Positions 1-12,200 of a stretch of 64,000 nucleotides of DNA are shown piece after piece. The notes under the pieces were generated by a model, which worked only from the letters and a program-made list of their open reading frames with translations, did no database searches and was not told where the DNA came from. A program made the translations under genes and the position numbers. Source of the stretch: Ehretia macrophylla (taxonomy: Eukaryota > Streptophyta > Magnoliopsida > Boraginales > Ehretiaceae); contig CM075781.1 of NCBI GenBank assembly GCA_037974665.1, positions 31,969,235-32,033,234 on the forward strand, given 5' to 3'. The number at the start of each line of letters is the position of its first letter. The stretch's first letter is position 1.

Positions 1-112
1 GCCAGAGAAGAAGAAGTAAAATAAAAAAAAGTTGGACAAATAATCCATGAGTAAAGAATCTACCCAATGAAAAGAAGAATGATCTATCTACTAAACACAC
101 TTTTCGGATTAT

Positions 113-487
113 GGGAAATTTGCGCAAACGGTCCTTATTATTTTTTTAAAATTTTAAATTCGTCTTTATTATTTAAAATTAGTTAATTTAGTTTATTTTA
201 TTTTTTAAAAATTTTAAATTTGTCCCTATTTTTTAAAATTAGCTAATTTAGTCCCTATTGTTTCAAGTGCTTGCCTAAATTGGCTAAATTTTTTTTTTTT
301 TTGGGGAACAATATAAATTAAATTAAATTTTATAAAAAAATAATAAGGACTAAATTGAATAATTTTGAACAATAGGGATGAATTTAATTTTTTTTAAAAT
401 AATAGAAACTAAATTGACTAATTTTGAATAATAAAAACCAATTTGAAAGTTTAGAAAAACAATAGAGATTGTTTCTACAATTTTTCC
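113..487. repeat. Foldback MITE, AT-rich
   Basis: The two ends are imperfect inverted repeats. The left end starts GGGAAATTTGCG and the reverse complement of the right end starts AGGAAAAATTGTAG. The arms then continue with matching tracts built on 'aaaattagttaatttagt' and 'actaaattgactaatttt'. No coding potential is visible and no clean target duplication was found, so the superfamily is open. A partial relative of the right arm lies at 42,720-42,830. Confidence 0.6.
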
Positions 488-602
488 TAACTCAACCATA
501 TACCTTCCACGTTTGTCTAGTTGCATCTTTTGTTTCTTTTTCTTTGTTTTCTTTCTTCTTTTTTCATAGTGACACTTTTGGAATCAATTTTAATTCTAAT
601 GA

Positions 603-933
603 GGGTAAATACTTCTATTGATCCCTTAACTTTGAGAATAATGATAATTTGGTCCTTGAACTTAAAAATGAGCATTTTAATTCTTTAAATTTAAAAATAG
701 GACGTTGTTAGTCCTTCTGTTATTTTTCATCAATTTTTTGTCATTTCTACATCAATTTGGCATAACACGTGCACTTCATGTACAATTAATGACTAAAAAT
801 GAATAAAAAATTAGTGAAGAACTAAACATATCCTTCTCTAGTTAGTTAAAAGGCGAAAATATTAATTTATGAAGTTAAGAACAAAATTGTCATTTGATTC
901 AAAATTGAGGGACCAATAAAGGTATTTTTACCC
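603..933. repeat. Foldback MITE, probably Mutator-like
   Basis: The left end reads GGGTAAATACTTCTATTG and the reverse complement of the right end reads GGGTAAAAATACCTTTATTG. Both continue into a 'gatcccttaactttga' type sequence, giving inverted ends of roughly 60 bp or more. The 9 bases flanking each side (594-602 and 934-942) agree at 6 of 9 positions, which would fit an old Mutator-type 9-bp target duplication. The GGGTAAAta terminus is shared with the elements at 38,943 and 47,212. Confidence 0.6.
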
Positions 934-2938
934 TTCAATTAATATTCACAATTTTGAAACTTTTAGTGTAGCGATAAACTATTTTTGCTAGGACTATTTT
1001 TCTGAAAATTAACCCTATTCTGCTAAGATAACCCTTTGATAGAAGGTGCTATTTTTTATTTTACACGATCTAGAAATTTCCATAACGTTAATATGGAGTT
1101 CAAAAATAGTATTATTAGTGATAAAAGGGTTATCTATCTTTTTAAAGCATATAGGTCATAATGCTTATTTTATAAATACTAAAAAAAGACCAACTTATAT
1201 TTTCGCTCTTTTTCCGTTACGAAAATGTATCACGTCATAATTCGATTGAATTGTGCGTATTGTTCAAAAAAGCAGCCTTAGATTTACCTAGTGCTAGATC
1301 ACTCGGCCGTTAAAGAAGCCCCACCAAATCACATCCAAACAAAAAGACACAAGAGGCCCAAAAATAAAGAATAGGGATCAAAGATGTTATCATTGAAACT
1401 GACTCATAAATTCTTTACAAGGCAGTTTACTCTAAAATTTATGTTCTTTATGTGAAAATTTTATACATTGTGAAAGATATTCACAATTCTTGTCATATTA
1501 TCCCTCAAGTCTCCTTCAATCTCATTTGTAGAATAGGAAACGAAATCACTGATTGAATAGCAAAATCTTGTATGACTAACAATCTGTTTTAGAATTAATA
1601 CGTTAATATACCACTCACATAAGTAAGACAAAGCGCGGACTAGTGTCAATTTTCCTCTCCAATTATTGGTTGCAATATCTCACGTGTTGTCAAACTATCT
1701 TCATTGTGCAACAGCAGACATTTCCTTGTCAATCAACATTTATTTTGCTGACCCCAAATGTGGTTGGATACCAGAAATATGTATTTGGATTTGGACACGT
1801 TTTTATAAAGGAGGTTTAAACACTCGAGTAAGATGTCTTTTCATAGATTGACGACATTATTTGTTCCAATGAATCCCTCCATGTTTCCTCTAAATACAAG
1901 TAATTTGTGTTATAAAGTATTTTTACTTTTATCCTCGTAAATAATCACTTACTCTGAAAAGTTAAATTATTAAAAAAAAAAAATTAACGTAAAAAAAGTT
2001 GTAGAGCTGAATTCTAATACTTCATCGGTGATCACTTGTACTGAAAGCTTAAACCTTTAAAAAGCATATTTGATTAATTTATATCTTCAACATTTAGGTT
2101 AAGGTTGACTTTGACATCATGAAGAACACATTATCCCTGGGTATATTACACAAGGAGTTTCAAATGTTTTATTTTATTTTTATTTATCCCTCACCCTCAA
2201 GAAATTCAAACGATGATCTCTCAACAGTTTAGAATAGTTCATCACTAAATTATTCTTAAATCTCGGGAAAGGAGTTTCAAGTTGTAACTCCTCTCACAGC
2301 GAAAATGAATCCCACAAGACAGGGAAAGGGGAGAAAAGAGGCAAGAAGAAAGGTAAACAGAAACACTTAAAAGGCCAACTTTCATCCCCGCTTGACGGGT
2401 GAGTCTTGTAGTCAAGCTCTCTTCTGCCTTCTTTGCACTCGAGAGTGGCAGATTGAAGAACGTAATGTGTTCTTCGCACAAAACTGCAAGCCAGGGATAA
2501 AAATCGTTTCACGATAAAGCTTCTGTCCCAAATACCTGCTTCAATGGCAGCTAAAGCTCTTTGCGGAGAGCTAGATGAAAATGAACATAACATTTCTTGC
2601 AATTCTGACTGCTAAAAGTGAATCGGATCACAAACATCTTCAGAAAACTTGGTCAGGATAAACAGAAACAATTTCAAGCTGACAATTAATACGTCAGAAA
2701 TAAGACGAGCCACGTTATGTATTACAATATAACAATAATGCGTTCCTGACAGATTATGACCAAACATACAACTCCAAGATGTCACAGGAGCATATTGTTC
2801 GTAAAATATGTTACCTATCAAGCTTTACGGAATACACCTAAGAGAAAGGGAGAACCTATCCTTCCGGTCGAAAATAATGTGCATGCAAACGAACATGCAA
2901 AGAATGATCAACTTATCTATATATGACACTACGAAAAC
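934..2938. other. Intergenic, nothing recognised
   Basis: AT-rich DNA with short open frames only. The right-hand part probably includes the 3' untranslated region of the adenylate kinase gene. The frame at 2,294-2,602 (-) has no family resemblance that I recognise. Confidence 0.5.
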
Positions 2939-5900
2939 TCAAGCTGCAGCAGATTTTTTGTCCTCAGGATCATCAAGATTCAAAGCCTGGAGCAATTTAG
3001 GCCAAGATTCAGGAATTCCTCCAGGAAGTTCGAACTCCAACAATTTGCCACGACTACGATAGAACTCCTCCACAGGCCGACTCTGCCAAAAAAAAAATAA
3101 TAATTTCAGCGTGTGATATATTAAATGACACTGGTGCAAATTATCATTAAATAGCTCTGCCAGGTTTGAAGCATGACACTGGTGGAAATTCATACAGAAG
3201 CGATAAAGCCATACCATTTCATTGTAAACACGGAGGCGTTCCTTCACAACATTTTCAGTGTCATCAGACCGTGTAATTAGCTTTGATTCACATTGTGGAG
3301 GAGGAAGAAGGGGAGGCATGTACATCCCAGGACTTCCATTATCACCCTTGATGTCAATACAGGCAACATTGTAATTTCCTCCACAATCGCTACAAATCCT
3401 CCTTCCCAGGCATTTTGCAATTAAGGCCTCTTCCCGAAGCTTCAGATTGATTACTAAGTCAATGTCTGTTACGCCTTCCAAGATCTCCTGTCAGTAACCA
3501 AAGCAAGAAGGCAAATAAGGAGAATGGAAAAGATGAGATGAAAGATACACTCAATATCAAATCCCCGTGAACAAAAAAAAGGAGACAACTTGATTTGGGA
3601 GTAAAGGCAAATGACAAGAAGATACTCACATGAATAAATCATCCTCAGCTTAGAGTGTGGTATGCAATGGGTGTGACAGCTGTCAAGAAGTCAGATCTGT
3701 CACATCTCTAATCGTACAACACTGAAAACAGACCTCAGGATACGTGGTCTGACTGTCTCAAGTGCTTGGTAGTTTTGGTATAAAAAATACTAAAAACCTG
3801 ATGCTAAGGGATAGTATAAGATGAGGCATACAACATTGACAGAAATCATATAGGACGGTTTTTCAGGTGTCCGCCAGAGCCTGAGGAAAGAGGTTATATG
3901 CAAACATCCAGCATCTTGAAGGAACTGTAAATGCTGTTGAGTTGGATCATAAACATCAGGGACAGTGGGAATCAGGAGAGGCAGAAAGGAGAATATGTGG
4001 GGGAATTGGACATATACATGCAACCAGCCTCAGGAAGGGAATGGAAGATATTGAGTTAGAAAGATAGACATCGAGGAGGATGTAAAGTATGTGAACAAAC
4101 ATATCTTCCCAACCCCCATCCCGCACTTCCCACTTCCCACTTCCCCACCCCCAAGGGCATGGGCAAATGATGGTTGGATACGCTAGAAATACCACAACCA
4201 AAGTCCAATATCCAAATATGTTATAACAATCTTTTAAGCAAACATGCTTTTGATATAGTATTTATGACGTCATTACAGATTCCTACACGTAAATGTAGCC
4301 AAAATCACTCCTTTGAAGCTAACAAACCTAGTAGTAACTCTCTCTGATCCTCGCAATTATTCCAATATATTATTTGGTCTAAGAAGCCACCTCAGAGTAT
4401 ATTTGTCTTGTGAATTCTCAACACTTTTAGCCTCCATGTCATGTAAGATTGGCTACAAAGTTTAGACATCATTGCTTAAAACTGCAGAATCTATCTAAAA
4501 CATATTTTAAGTATTGATGGACCACAACACCATCTGAAAGTTTCTCTCCTCTTTTTGCGCGGTGGATTTTTTTTTTTTGGGGGCGGGGAGGAAGGGGGGC
4601 ATGGGGATGGAATGTGGAAATAAAAACCTTTTCTAGTTCAGATATTCAATTCTAAGTGTATATGCCAGCTCAAACTTTTTGATCCTCTGGGATAGGTGTA
4701 GACCCCCTTCTGCAATTACTTCACTTGGAGATGCAAACTCAGAATATCCCTCTTAGAACAGTGTATTTACTTGAGAATCCTATCTAACTCTTAAAAATGG
4801 TTTATTTACTTGGGCATCTTAACAGAAACAGTAGTAAGGACTATCGACCTTTCACTGACAACATGACCACATGGCATGACACACCATAGCTTTGGCACAA
4901 CACAATCTAGATTTCTCATAAATTTCTCCAAGTAGAAAATATTTTTCTCGCAGAAGCCTCAGATCAACTTGAAAAAATATCAAAATGATCAAGAAAATTT
5001 CTTTCCAGGTGAAAATATCAAGTCAGATGTATGAAGTACGATAGAATGATCCACTCAGTCTGCTCCAAAAATCTTTGATGTTCCTCCAATGATGATGATA
5101 TGGAGAAACTGTTTCAGTAATATTTCATGATAATGGTGAAAAGCAAGAGTCACATGTTAAAATTGATACTTTTTCATTCCATGACAAAGCTCAATAGGAA
5201 AATATTCGAACAAGATTATAAAGTCTGTATGGAAAAATGTAGCCTTATTCCTTCAAATGTGCATAAACAAAAACCAGTAAAGAAGAAGCGATTATCTAAA
5301 TAAATACCAACACAAACTCATTCTTGGATAAAACTAAAAAGGAAAAAAGGGAAAAAGAAAAATTATCTTGGGTAACCTTGTCATTTTCATCTCCGAAAAT
5401 CAATAGGTATCTTTTAAGGACACACTCAAAAAATCAAAATCAAAAAGCTAAAACTAAATTAAATGCTCACCGCCTGTTTTATCGTACGAGGAAAGCCATC
5501 AAGGATAAATCCTGATTCACCCTTAGATTCTCCAGCTTCAAGACGCTTGGACAATAAATCAATTATAATCTCATCTGAAATCAACTTTCCTTGATTAACA
5601 ATCTCCGCCAGCTGCAAAAGCCATAATTATATATCAAAGGGCAGATCCATAACAAAATGGTGATGGGGCGGTTCGTGGTAAGGAGGCCTATTCCCCTGTC
5701 CCGCCCCATCACCTAAAAGGCCACCCAACACTGACCCCACCTCCACCTCCACCTCCTTTCTCCCCATCCCTCACCGCCCCAGAGTTCCCGAGGAAAATGA
5801 GGACCGACCACGGGTTCCTTTTTTAAAAAAACCATGCAAAATTGAGATTAATTTAAAACTAAAACTATCTATCTTATAATAAATTATGAACATTAACGTA

Positions 5901-6782
5901 GATATTAAATAGATGTCAAATATGAATTACAAATTGAATTCCATGCCTCTGATTAGATAGAAAAACAATCTCTAAAAATTAACTGCTTTCATGCATCTAA
6001 AACAAGTTCTAACTAAAACCACCAAGTATGAGAACTAAATATGGAGAAAGAATATATCTTTGTGCTATTTGATGTGCACATATGAGTAATAATCACAACT
6101 CGACTCTTTAAGCTTCAATATATTTTTTAATATTTTTCTGCATCATCTTCAAGATGTCACCCAAAATTGTATTCTTAAAACTATCTCCACACACCATCAT
6201 AGAAGGTATATATGTAAAATGATCGCAAAGGCGTGTAGTCTTTTAATTAAAAGAATAATTACAATTTAAAACACTCTTGTGAGCAATTATTCTATTTCTT
6301 TCCAACCCTAATAAAACTTTGTCTACGTCATTTTCCAAGGTTTAAAGTACACATGTGACAATTAAGCGTATAAAAATAACTTTACATGTATGCGTTACAG
6401 AAACTTATCTCCACCCCCCGCCCGCCCGCCCGTGTTACATACACACCTAAATTAGCTGAATATGGGTATAAATTCTAATGACCTGAGAAGCGAGTGGGCC
6501 GCGGGTTGAGAGCTCATGCCGGACAAGATCGCCGGTGGAGATATGAGGCACGCCGAGGAGGTTGCATAACCGGGCTGCGTAGGTGCCTTTGCCCACTCCG
6601 GGACAACCCAAAAACACCCACTGAACATTTCTGCCCTCGGGCCTTGGATTGCAGCCCGAAACAGCCGTTTTCGGGCTCGTCGCTTTGTTAAGGTGAATTT
6701 CGGAAGAAGATTTGATAGAAAACCTCCTTTGAATTGAATTGTAGGCCCTCCATTTGCCGACCAGGCGGTTGAGCACCGCCAT
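2939..6782 (-). CDS. Adenylate kinase, organellar (plastid/mitochondrial) type
   Basis: Catalyses ATP + AMP = 2 ADP. Four exons read on the minus strand: 6782-6483, 5611-5471, 3487-3215 and 3082-2939, all with GT-AG borders, giving 285 aa. The P-loop GCPGVGKGT is at residues 59-67, the AMP-binding HISTGDLVR at 80-88 and [10 protein letters not shown] at 134-143. The LID region has [15 protein letters not shown] around 173-187, followed by ITRSDD near 218. The first 50 residues are rich in Arg, Ser and Lys and lack acidic residues apart from one Glu at 29 and one at 49, as expected for a transit peptide. Length and sequence match my recollection of the Arabidopsis At2g37250 family (about 284 aa). 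The start was chosen because MAVLNRL opens a targeting-like leader; an upstream in-frame ATG at 6974 would add 64 residues without family support. No breaks were seen. Confidence 0.93.
5640..5825. repeat. GC-rich patch in adenylate kinase intron 1
   Basis: A sharply GC-rich island inside an AT-rich intron. It contains a 12-bp perfect inverted repeat (GGTGATGGGGCG and CGCCCCATCACC) and a short run of CCACCT units. It resembles the low-complexity GGGGCGGG tracts scattered in plant genomes. I cannot assign it to an element. Confidence 0.35.
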
Positions 6783-8322
6783 TGTTTTGGTTTTGGTAAG
6801 AAGAGTTTGGAAAAGTTGACGATGAAGTCTGGAGTTGAATTTTTTTTTTTTTTTTGTAGAAGTCTGGAGTTGAATTGAGAGACGGAGGTTTGATTTGTTT
6901 TTGTATTGTGTGCAGTGGGAAGCAAACAAAAGGTGGAGAAACACACGTGGGTTACGTGTGGGTATTGTTGGCAAGTGTCTCTATCTTGTAGTTGCCCGGG
7001 ACATGTTGGTCGTAAAGTGAAATTATTTTTATGGTATTATAAATTTAATATTTTTATTATTTTAAAATTTTAATTTTAACTAATTTAATATATGTATAAA
7101 AATGTATCATAATATTTAAAAATTTATCAATTAATTATCAAATTTCATCAATCTCATGATTAGACTCAGTCAATTCTCATGTTATTAAAACTTGAAAAAG
7201 TAGTTTAGGTGGAAGAAAAGTATTGCTAATAAAGATCCGCCGACTAGGTTCTATGTAAAGCATGCGGCACTCTCGACTTAAAGCTATGTTGGAATTTGCT
7301 TTTTTAACACGCGAAGAAAAAGAAAAGAAATCAAAGGAAGAATGAGAAAAAAAAAATTGCGGCTACAGTCATAGTCCAATAATAGTGTGATAAAATTATT
7401 TTTGTAAGATTATAAATTTGATATTTTATATTATTTTAGAGTTTCATTCTTGATTAATTTGATGCATGTGTAGGCGCACCGTTGAATCTAGATGTTTATT
7501 ATTAGTTAGTAGTCGAGCTCTGCAAATAGTCTGATAATCAAACTCTACCAGTTAAATTCCTACATCATTCAAAAAAAAAAAAAATTGTAGGAAGTTCTTT
7601 TGTTTTGATAGTAGAAAAATAAGGCCAGGCTACATAATGTTTTGAGCCCCACAAGGCCACAATTCTATTTGTAGTGCGTGAATCTCACATGCCAAGAAAA
7701 CCTACACATTGGTGGGACTCATACGTTTAAAGACAATTCCAGAAAAATAAGGGGAAAAAAGGAAGAAAAAAAGAAAGATATGACTTTTTATTTGAATCAA
7801 AAAATAAAAGTAAACGATTATTTTAAATAAAAAGCTATTTAAATTTTATTTCCATATAACTGTAGTTAGAGAAATATTTATATTAAGGGCAATTAAAACT
7901 TTTTACTCATCCATTTTTCATTTCTTTTAATAAAATCTCAAATTAAAGTATTGCAAAATTTTCTCATTAGAAATCATAGAGGAATTCTTCAATGTCATTA
8001 TTTATTTTTCTCTCCTCCAAAACTGAATTGATAGCCTTGATTTCATTTCCTTAGAAAAATGAATCCAAATATAGTGTAAGAGAATGCAAGGAAAATGAAG
8101 GCATGTGAAATGTGTGAATTCATTTTGTTGTGATGAAAAAGGGAAATGACAAAATTCCTATTTCTTTATTACATGAGATTTTTTTTCCCAACTTGGGAGA
8201 AAATAGAACGAAAGGTTATATGTAAAAATACTAAAATATTTTTATTATTTAATATGAAAATGTTAGATAACTTTATTTAAGATTATCTCTTCTTTTTTTT
8301 TTCTTTTACAATTCATACGAGA

Positions 8323-8364
<42 letters not shown>

Positions 8365-9220
8365 GGTACCATCCAAACAAGATAAACCATCTTTCTTCTA
8401 TTTTCCTTAGTAATTCTTTCTTTTATCTCCCCTTCTTTTCTTTTCCTCATAAGTCCAAACATACTGCAAAGCTTACAAATTGTTTTGTCCAAAAACAGGC
8501 TTAAGCCCAAAGCCACCTCTATTAAACCTCCCTTGTAACATTATAATTAAGAGAAAAGACAATAGAGACGAATGAGAAAAAACTTGAAAGAATTTCTTTA
8601 TAATTATATCACGTATGACTTCTCTTACTTAGAAAGTAATATATGCTACCACTAGAATAATTTCCAACGAAAGCAAATGAACTCGGAAGAAATTGAAGCC
8701 TATCTATCATTAACCAAGCAATCGGCACAATAATTAGCTTCATGATAGATATGGGTTAATCGGAACCCTTCATTAACAACGAAGAATGTTTCCACTTTCC
8801 ACCATAAGTGGAGCTTTGCTAAAGAGTGTAAAAGTTAAACCCTCCCATTGGCTATACTACATCGTTACTATAGCAACTCATGTTTTCAATCACTAAAGCA
8901 AATCTGCGACACTAGCCCGCCTACAAACAATAATCACAATCGAAACCAACCTTTAAAGTTAAGCATCTACAAAGAGACCAACCTCAACTGAGACTTGCAA
9001 AAACACGCACGCGAGAGAAAAAAAAAAAAAAAAGAAAAAAAAAAGAAAAAAAGGAAAAAAGGAATCTGAAAGGAAAACCATTTAAAGGAAGCTCAATCAC
9101 TAAGACACATACACACAGTTTCTTAATCTTACACAACATTGCTGCCTATATCATGGCATACTAATTGTATTCATCAGATGAAGAATTAGACCCATTTCAA
9201 GTGACTAAAAGGTCTCCGGG
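6783..9220. other. Intergenic between adenylate kinase and TON1
   Basis: Holds the adenylate kinase 5' leader and promoter, an (AT)n run at about 8,327-8,356 and an A-rich run near 9,019-9,060. Two diverged sequences built on 'gtgaaattatttttgta ... ttataaatttgatatt' (7,017-7,110 and 7,385-7,490) look related to each other and to 29,905-30,000. They are probably an old dispersed repeat. No gene is seen. Confidence 0.4.
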
Positions 9221-12200
9221 TTACATGTGATCTACCTTGCCGTCATCCTCAGAAACGCCGTCCCCAGCATGCCTGCCATGGTATCAAATGATGTGATTCA
9301 GTGGGCTGGAGCAATGTCACATAAATCATGCAGCAGAATTAATAAATAACGATGACACGGATTTCACTTCTACTCTTACTCCCAATTTTGCTCCTCTCTT
9401 TTGCCGGGGAGGTGAGGGGAGTGGGAGGAAAGCTAAATGAGCTATGATGTAATTTCTTTAAAAGTCAACTATATGACTAAATCTACCAATCAAAACATAA
9501 GACCCCAAACACCACATATAATCTAGCAGACAGGATGGACCAAAATCTACTTGTGTCAGAACATGGTCGTCCAAATAATATGAGACCCAAGTAATGGAAC
9601 ATACACATACATGACAAAATGACATTAAGAAGATACTCATGCTATAGGATGATTACTTTCCTACAAGCTACAGCCAGTCACAAGAATTATACAAGTTGAA
9701 TATTCAATTTCAAATCCTATTACTAATGTACATATAATAAGAGGCTAGATAGTAAATTTGACAAAAGTGATAAAAGAAAGGACAGCCACTTTAGACCTTG
9801 CAATCAACATTATGTACAAGACATGAAAAGTGAGAAAGATGACGAGATAAGCAAATTAAGAAAAGGAGTAAGGCAGTCATAGATGAACAGAAGATCACTC
9901 CTTTTCTTAATTTGCTTATCTCGTCATCTTTCTCATTTTTGCTGATTCTAGCCTATAAATAATTCTTTCGCAAGATAACCAAGTGAAAACAAATTCAATG
10001 CAGAGATTCAGAAACAAACCGCCAAGAAGTGGTGAGATTGCGAGTTTTCCTATCCAACTGAAGGTTTTCTAGTGCAGCTGAAGCATGGATTACGTCTTCT
10101 GGAAGCTCATCAGTATCATATCTCCAATTGTACTCATCTTTTCTGTAACCGGAAGAGGATGATCCTGCTCTTCTATCTGTAATTTTAATTTTGTTAGACA
10201 AATGATGTAATATATAAATAATAAGGCGAGATCCATATCGTTATATACCACTAACCAGATCCCTGTGAAGTGCCAACTGGCCTGCAAATACCATCCAATA
10301 AATAGAGGTTACTTTTGCAAGTGGAATAAGAAGGCAAGTGGGGGTAATAGGAATTGGAAAAGAAAAGGGAATTCGAAACAACCTTCCAAGTGGAGGTAAG
10401 CCCCCAGCAACTGATGATGAAGGTCTTCTTACGTTCCTTGTTTCTAAATTAGAAAAAGATTCCCCGTCTGGTGTGTTTGATCTCCTTCCTGTACCTCTTG
10501 CTTGTGATAAATTCTGTACCAAATATATGGTAGAACAATGAGTGAGAAGCTGTGGTACAGATCACAAAACCACAAACAGCCATAACTCCCAACCTGGAGC
10601 AGCACATTAACAGAAAAGCTTAAGAAAGTTTTCCATCTAAATTTCACCAACTCTCATATCTATAAAAACTTAGGTTCTCCTATCCTAATATGACAGTCTT
10701 CCACATACCCTGGACAAGGCGATGACATAATCATCCCTAGTGAAACCAAAGTCAAGTAAGTTGAATGAACCGATACACATACACGGATATGTACTTCAAA
10801 GGAACAAACAAAAAGCAATAGAAAGAGCTACTTGTTGTAGCGACCACCAGCTGGCAGCATGAATCCTTCATTCAGTACTTGGACACTTTCATATTGTTCC
10901 ATAACTCCTCCATCAACTTGTTTTATGCATGCTATTATTAGCTCTAAATTTCAATTGTCCACACTGAAACAAGTTAGCATCAGCCAAACAATAACTAATT
11001 TGTTTCTTATTAATAAAAGGGTGGAGATCTTGTCAAATGTGCAATCAGCATTCTCTGACAATTATAAGAAGAAAATGCCTCATATGTTAGCATTCCCTAG
11101 GCAGAGTATTATTCATACCAATGACATAGCTGGCAAAGTTAACTTCATTGACTTCTTTATTTAGCAATTTGCAATATAACTGCATAGTTACAGAACATTC
11201 AGAAGTAATTGTCCATCTCATTGATGTTACATGATTTGTTGTTAAACCTATAACAGAAACACAAATACCAACTTAGTGCCCAACAGCGGATGTTTTAAGA
11301 TTCCACAGGTAGGACACAAACCAAACTTCGGGAATTGCACGGGTAGGATACAAACCAAACTTAGGGAATCATATGATAAATCCAACAAAATAAACATGCA
11401 TATACCAGTACTTCATAAGAAGCAAATTTTTACGGCTTTCCTTGCCTCTTTTTTCCCTTTTTGTTCTTTCTCATATAAGTACACAAAAAAATATTTTACT
11501 ATGAGAAAACAAGTCTAAGCGAGGCTATAAAAACTGAACAACTTAAAACTGAATTGGCTGCAGAGAATATAGGTAATAAAAGTATGACAATTGTAAGCAC
11601 GTCAATTAAGAACATAGTGATAACAAATTATTGCTATTTTAAGATGGATGCTTAATGTCAGACCTCATACTTCAAGAATCCTTCGAGAACATCTAAAAGC
11701 AAAGGACCACTGTCTCCATTTCTGTTAAGGTCATATCCATTCTTGCTGCTAAATTCTTTTAACTCAGATTTCCAGAAATCTTTTGGCTGCAATAGGATCC
11801 ATTTCAAACAAAAAAGAAAGAAAATTGGTTCAGAAGAAAGTGAAATTGAATAAACGGATGAAGAAACTCAGCAGCAATTCGTTTAGAAAGCAAGCTGAAC
11901 CTTACCAAATTACACTCTGGCAAGTACACTTTCAATGTATGGTTCAGTGAAGCCCAGTCCAAATATTCACATATAAGTGCAGTTAGTAGCCTTCCTGCAT
12001 TTGGGAAAAAACAGTACGTTGAATTTCATGATGTAATAGTTTTCTTTTTTTGAAGTTTTCAAGATATAATAGTTAAAACAGGAAATCATATCAAATGCCT
12101 ATACTTTTCATGACTCGAATACAAACTGTGACATTTCATTAGTCCAGATCAAAGCTTTGCCCTGAGTTATTTAATAGTACATCTTATACTTCAAATTAGA

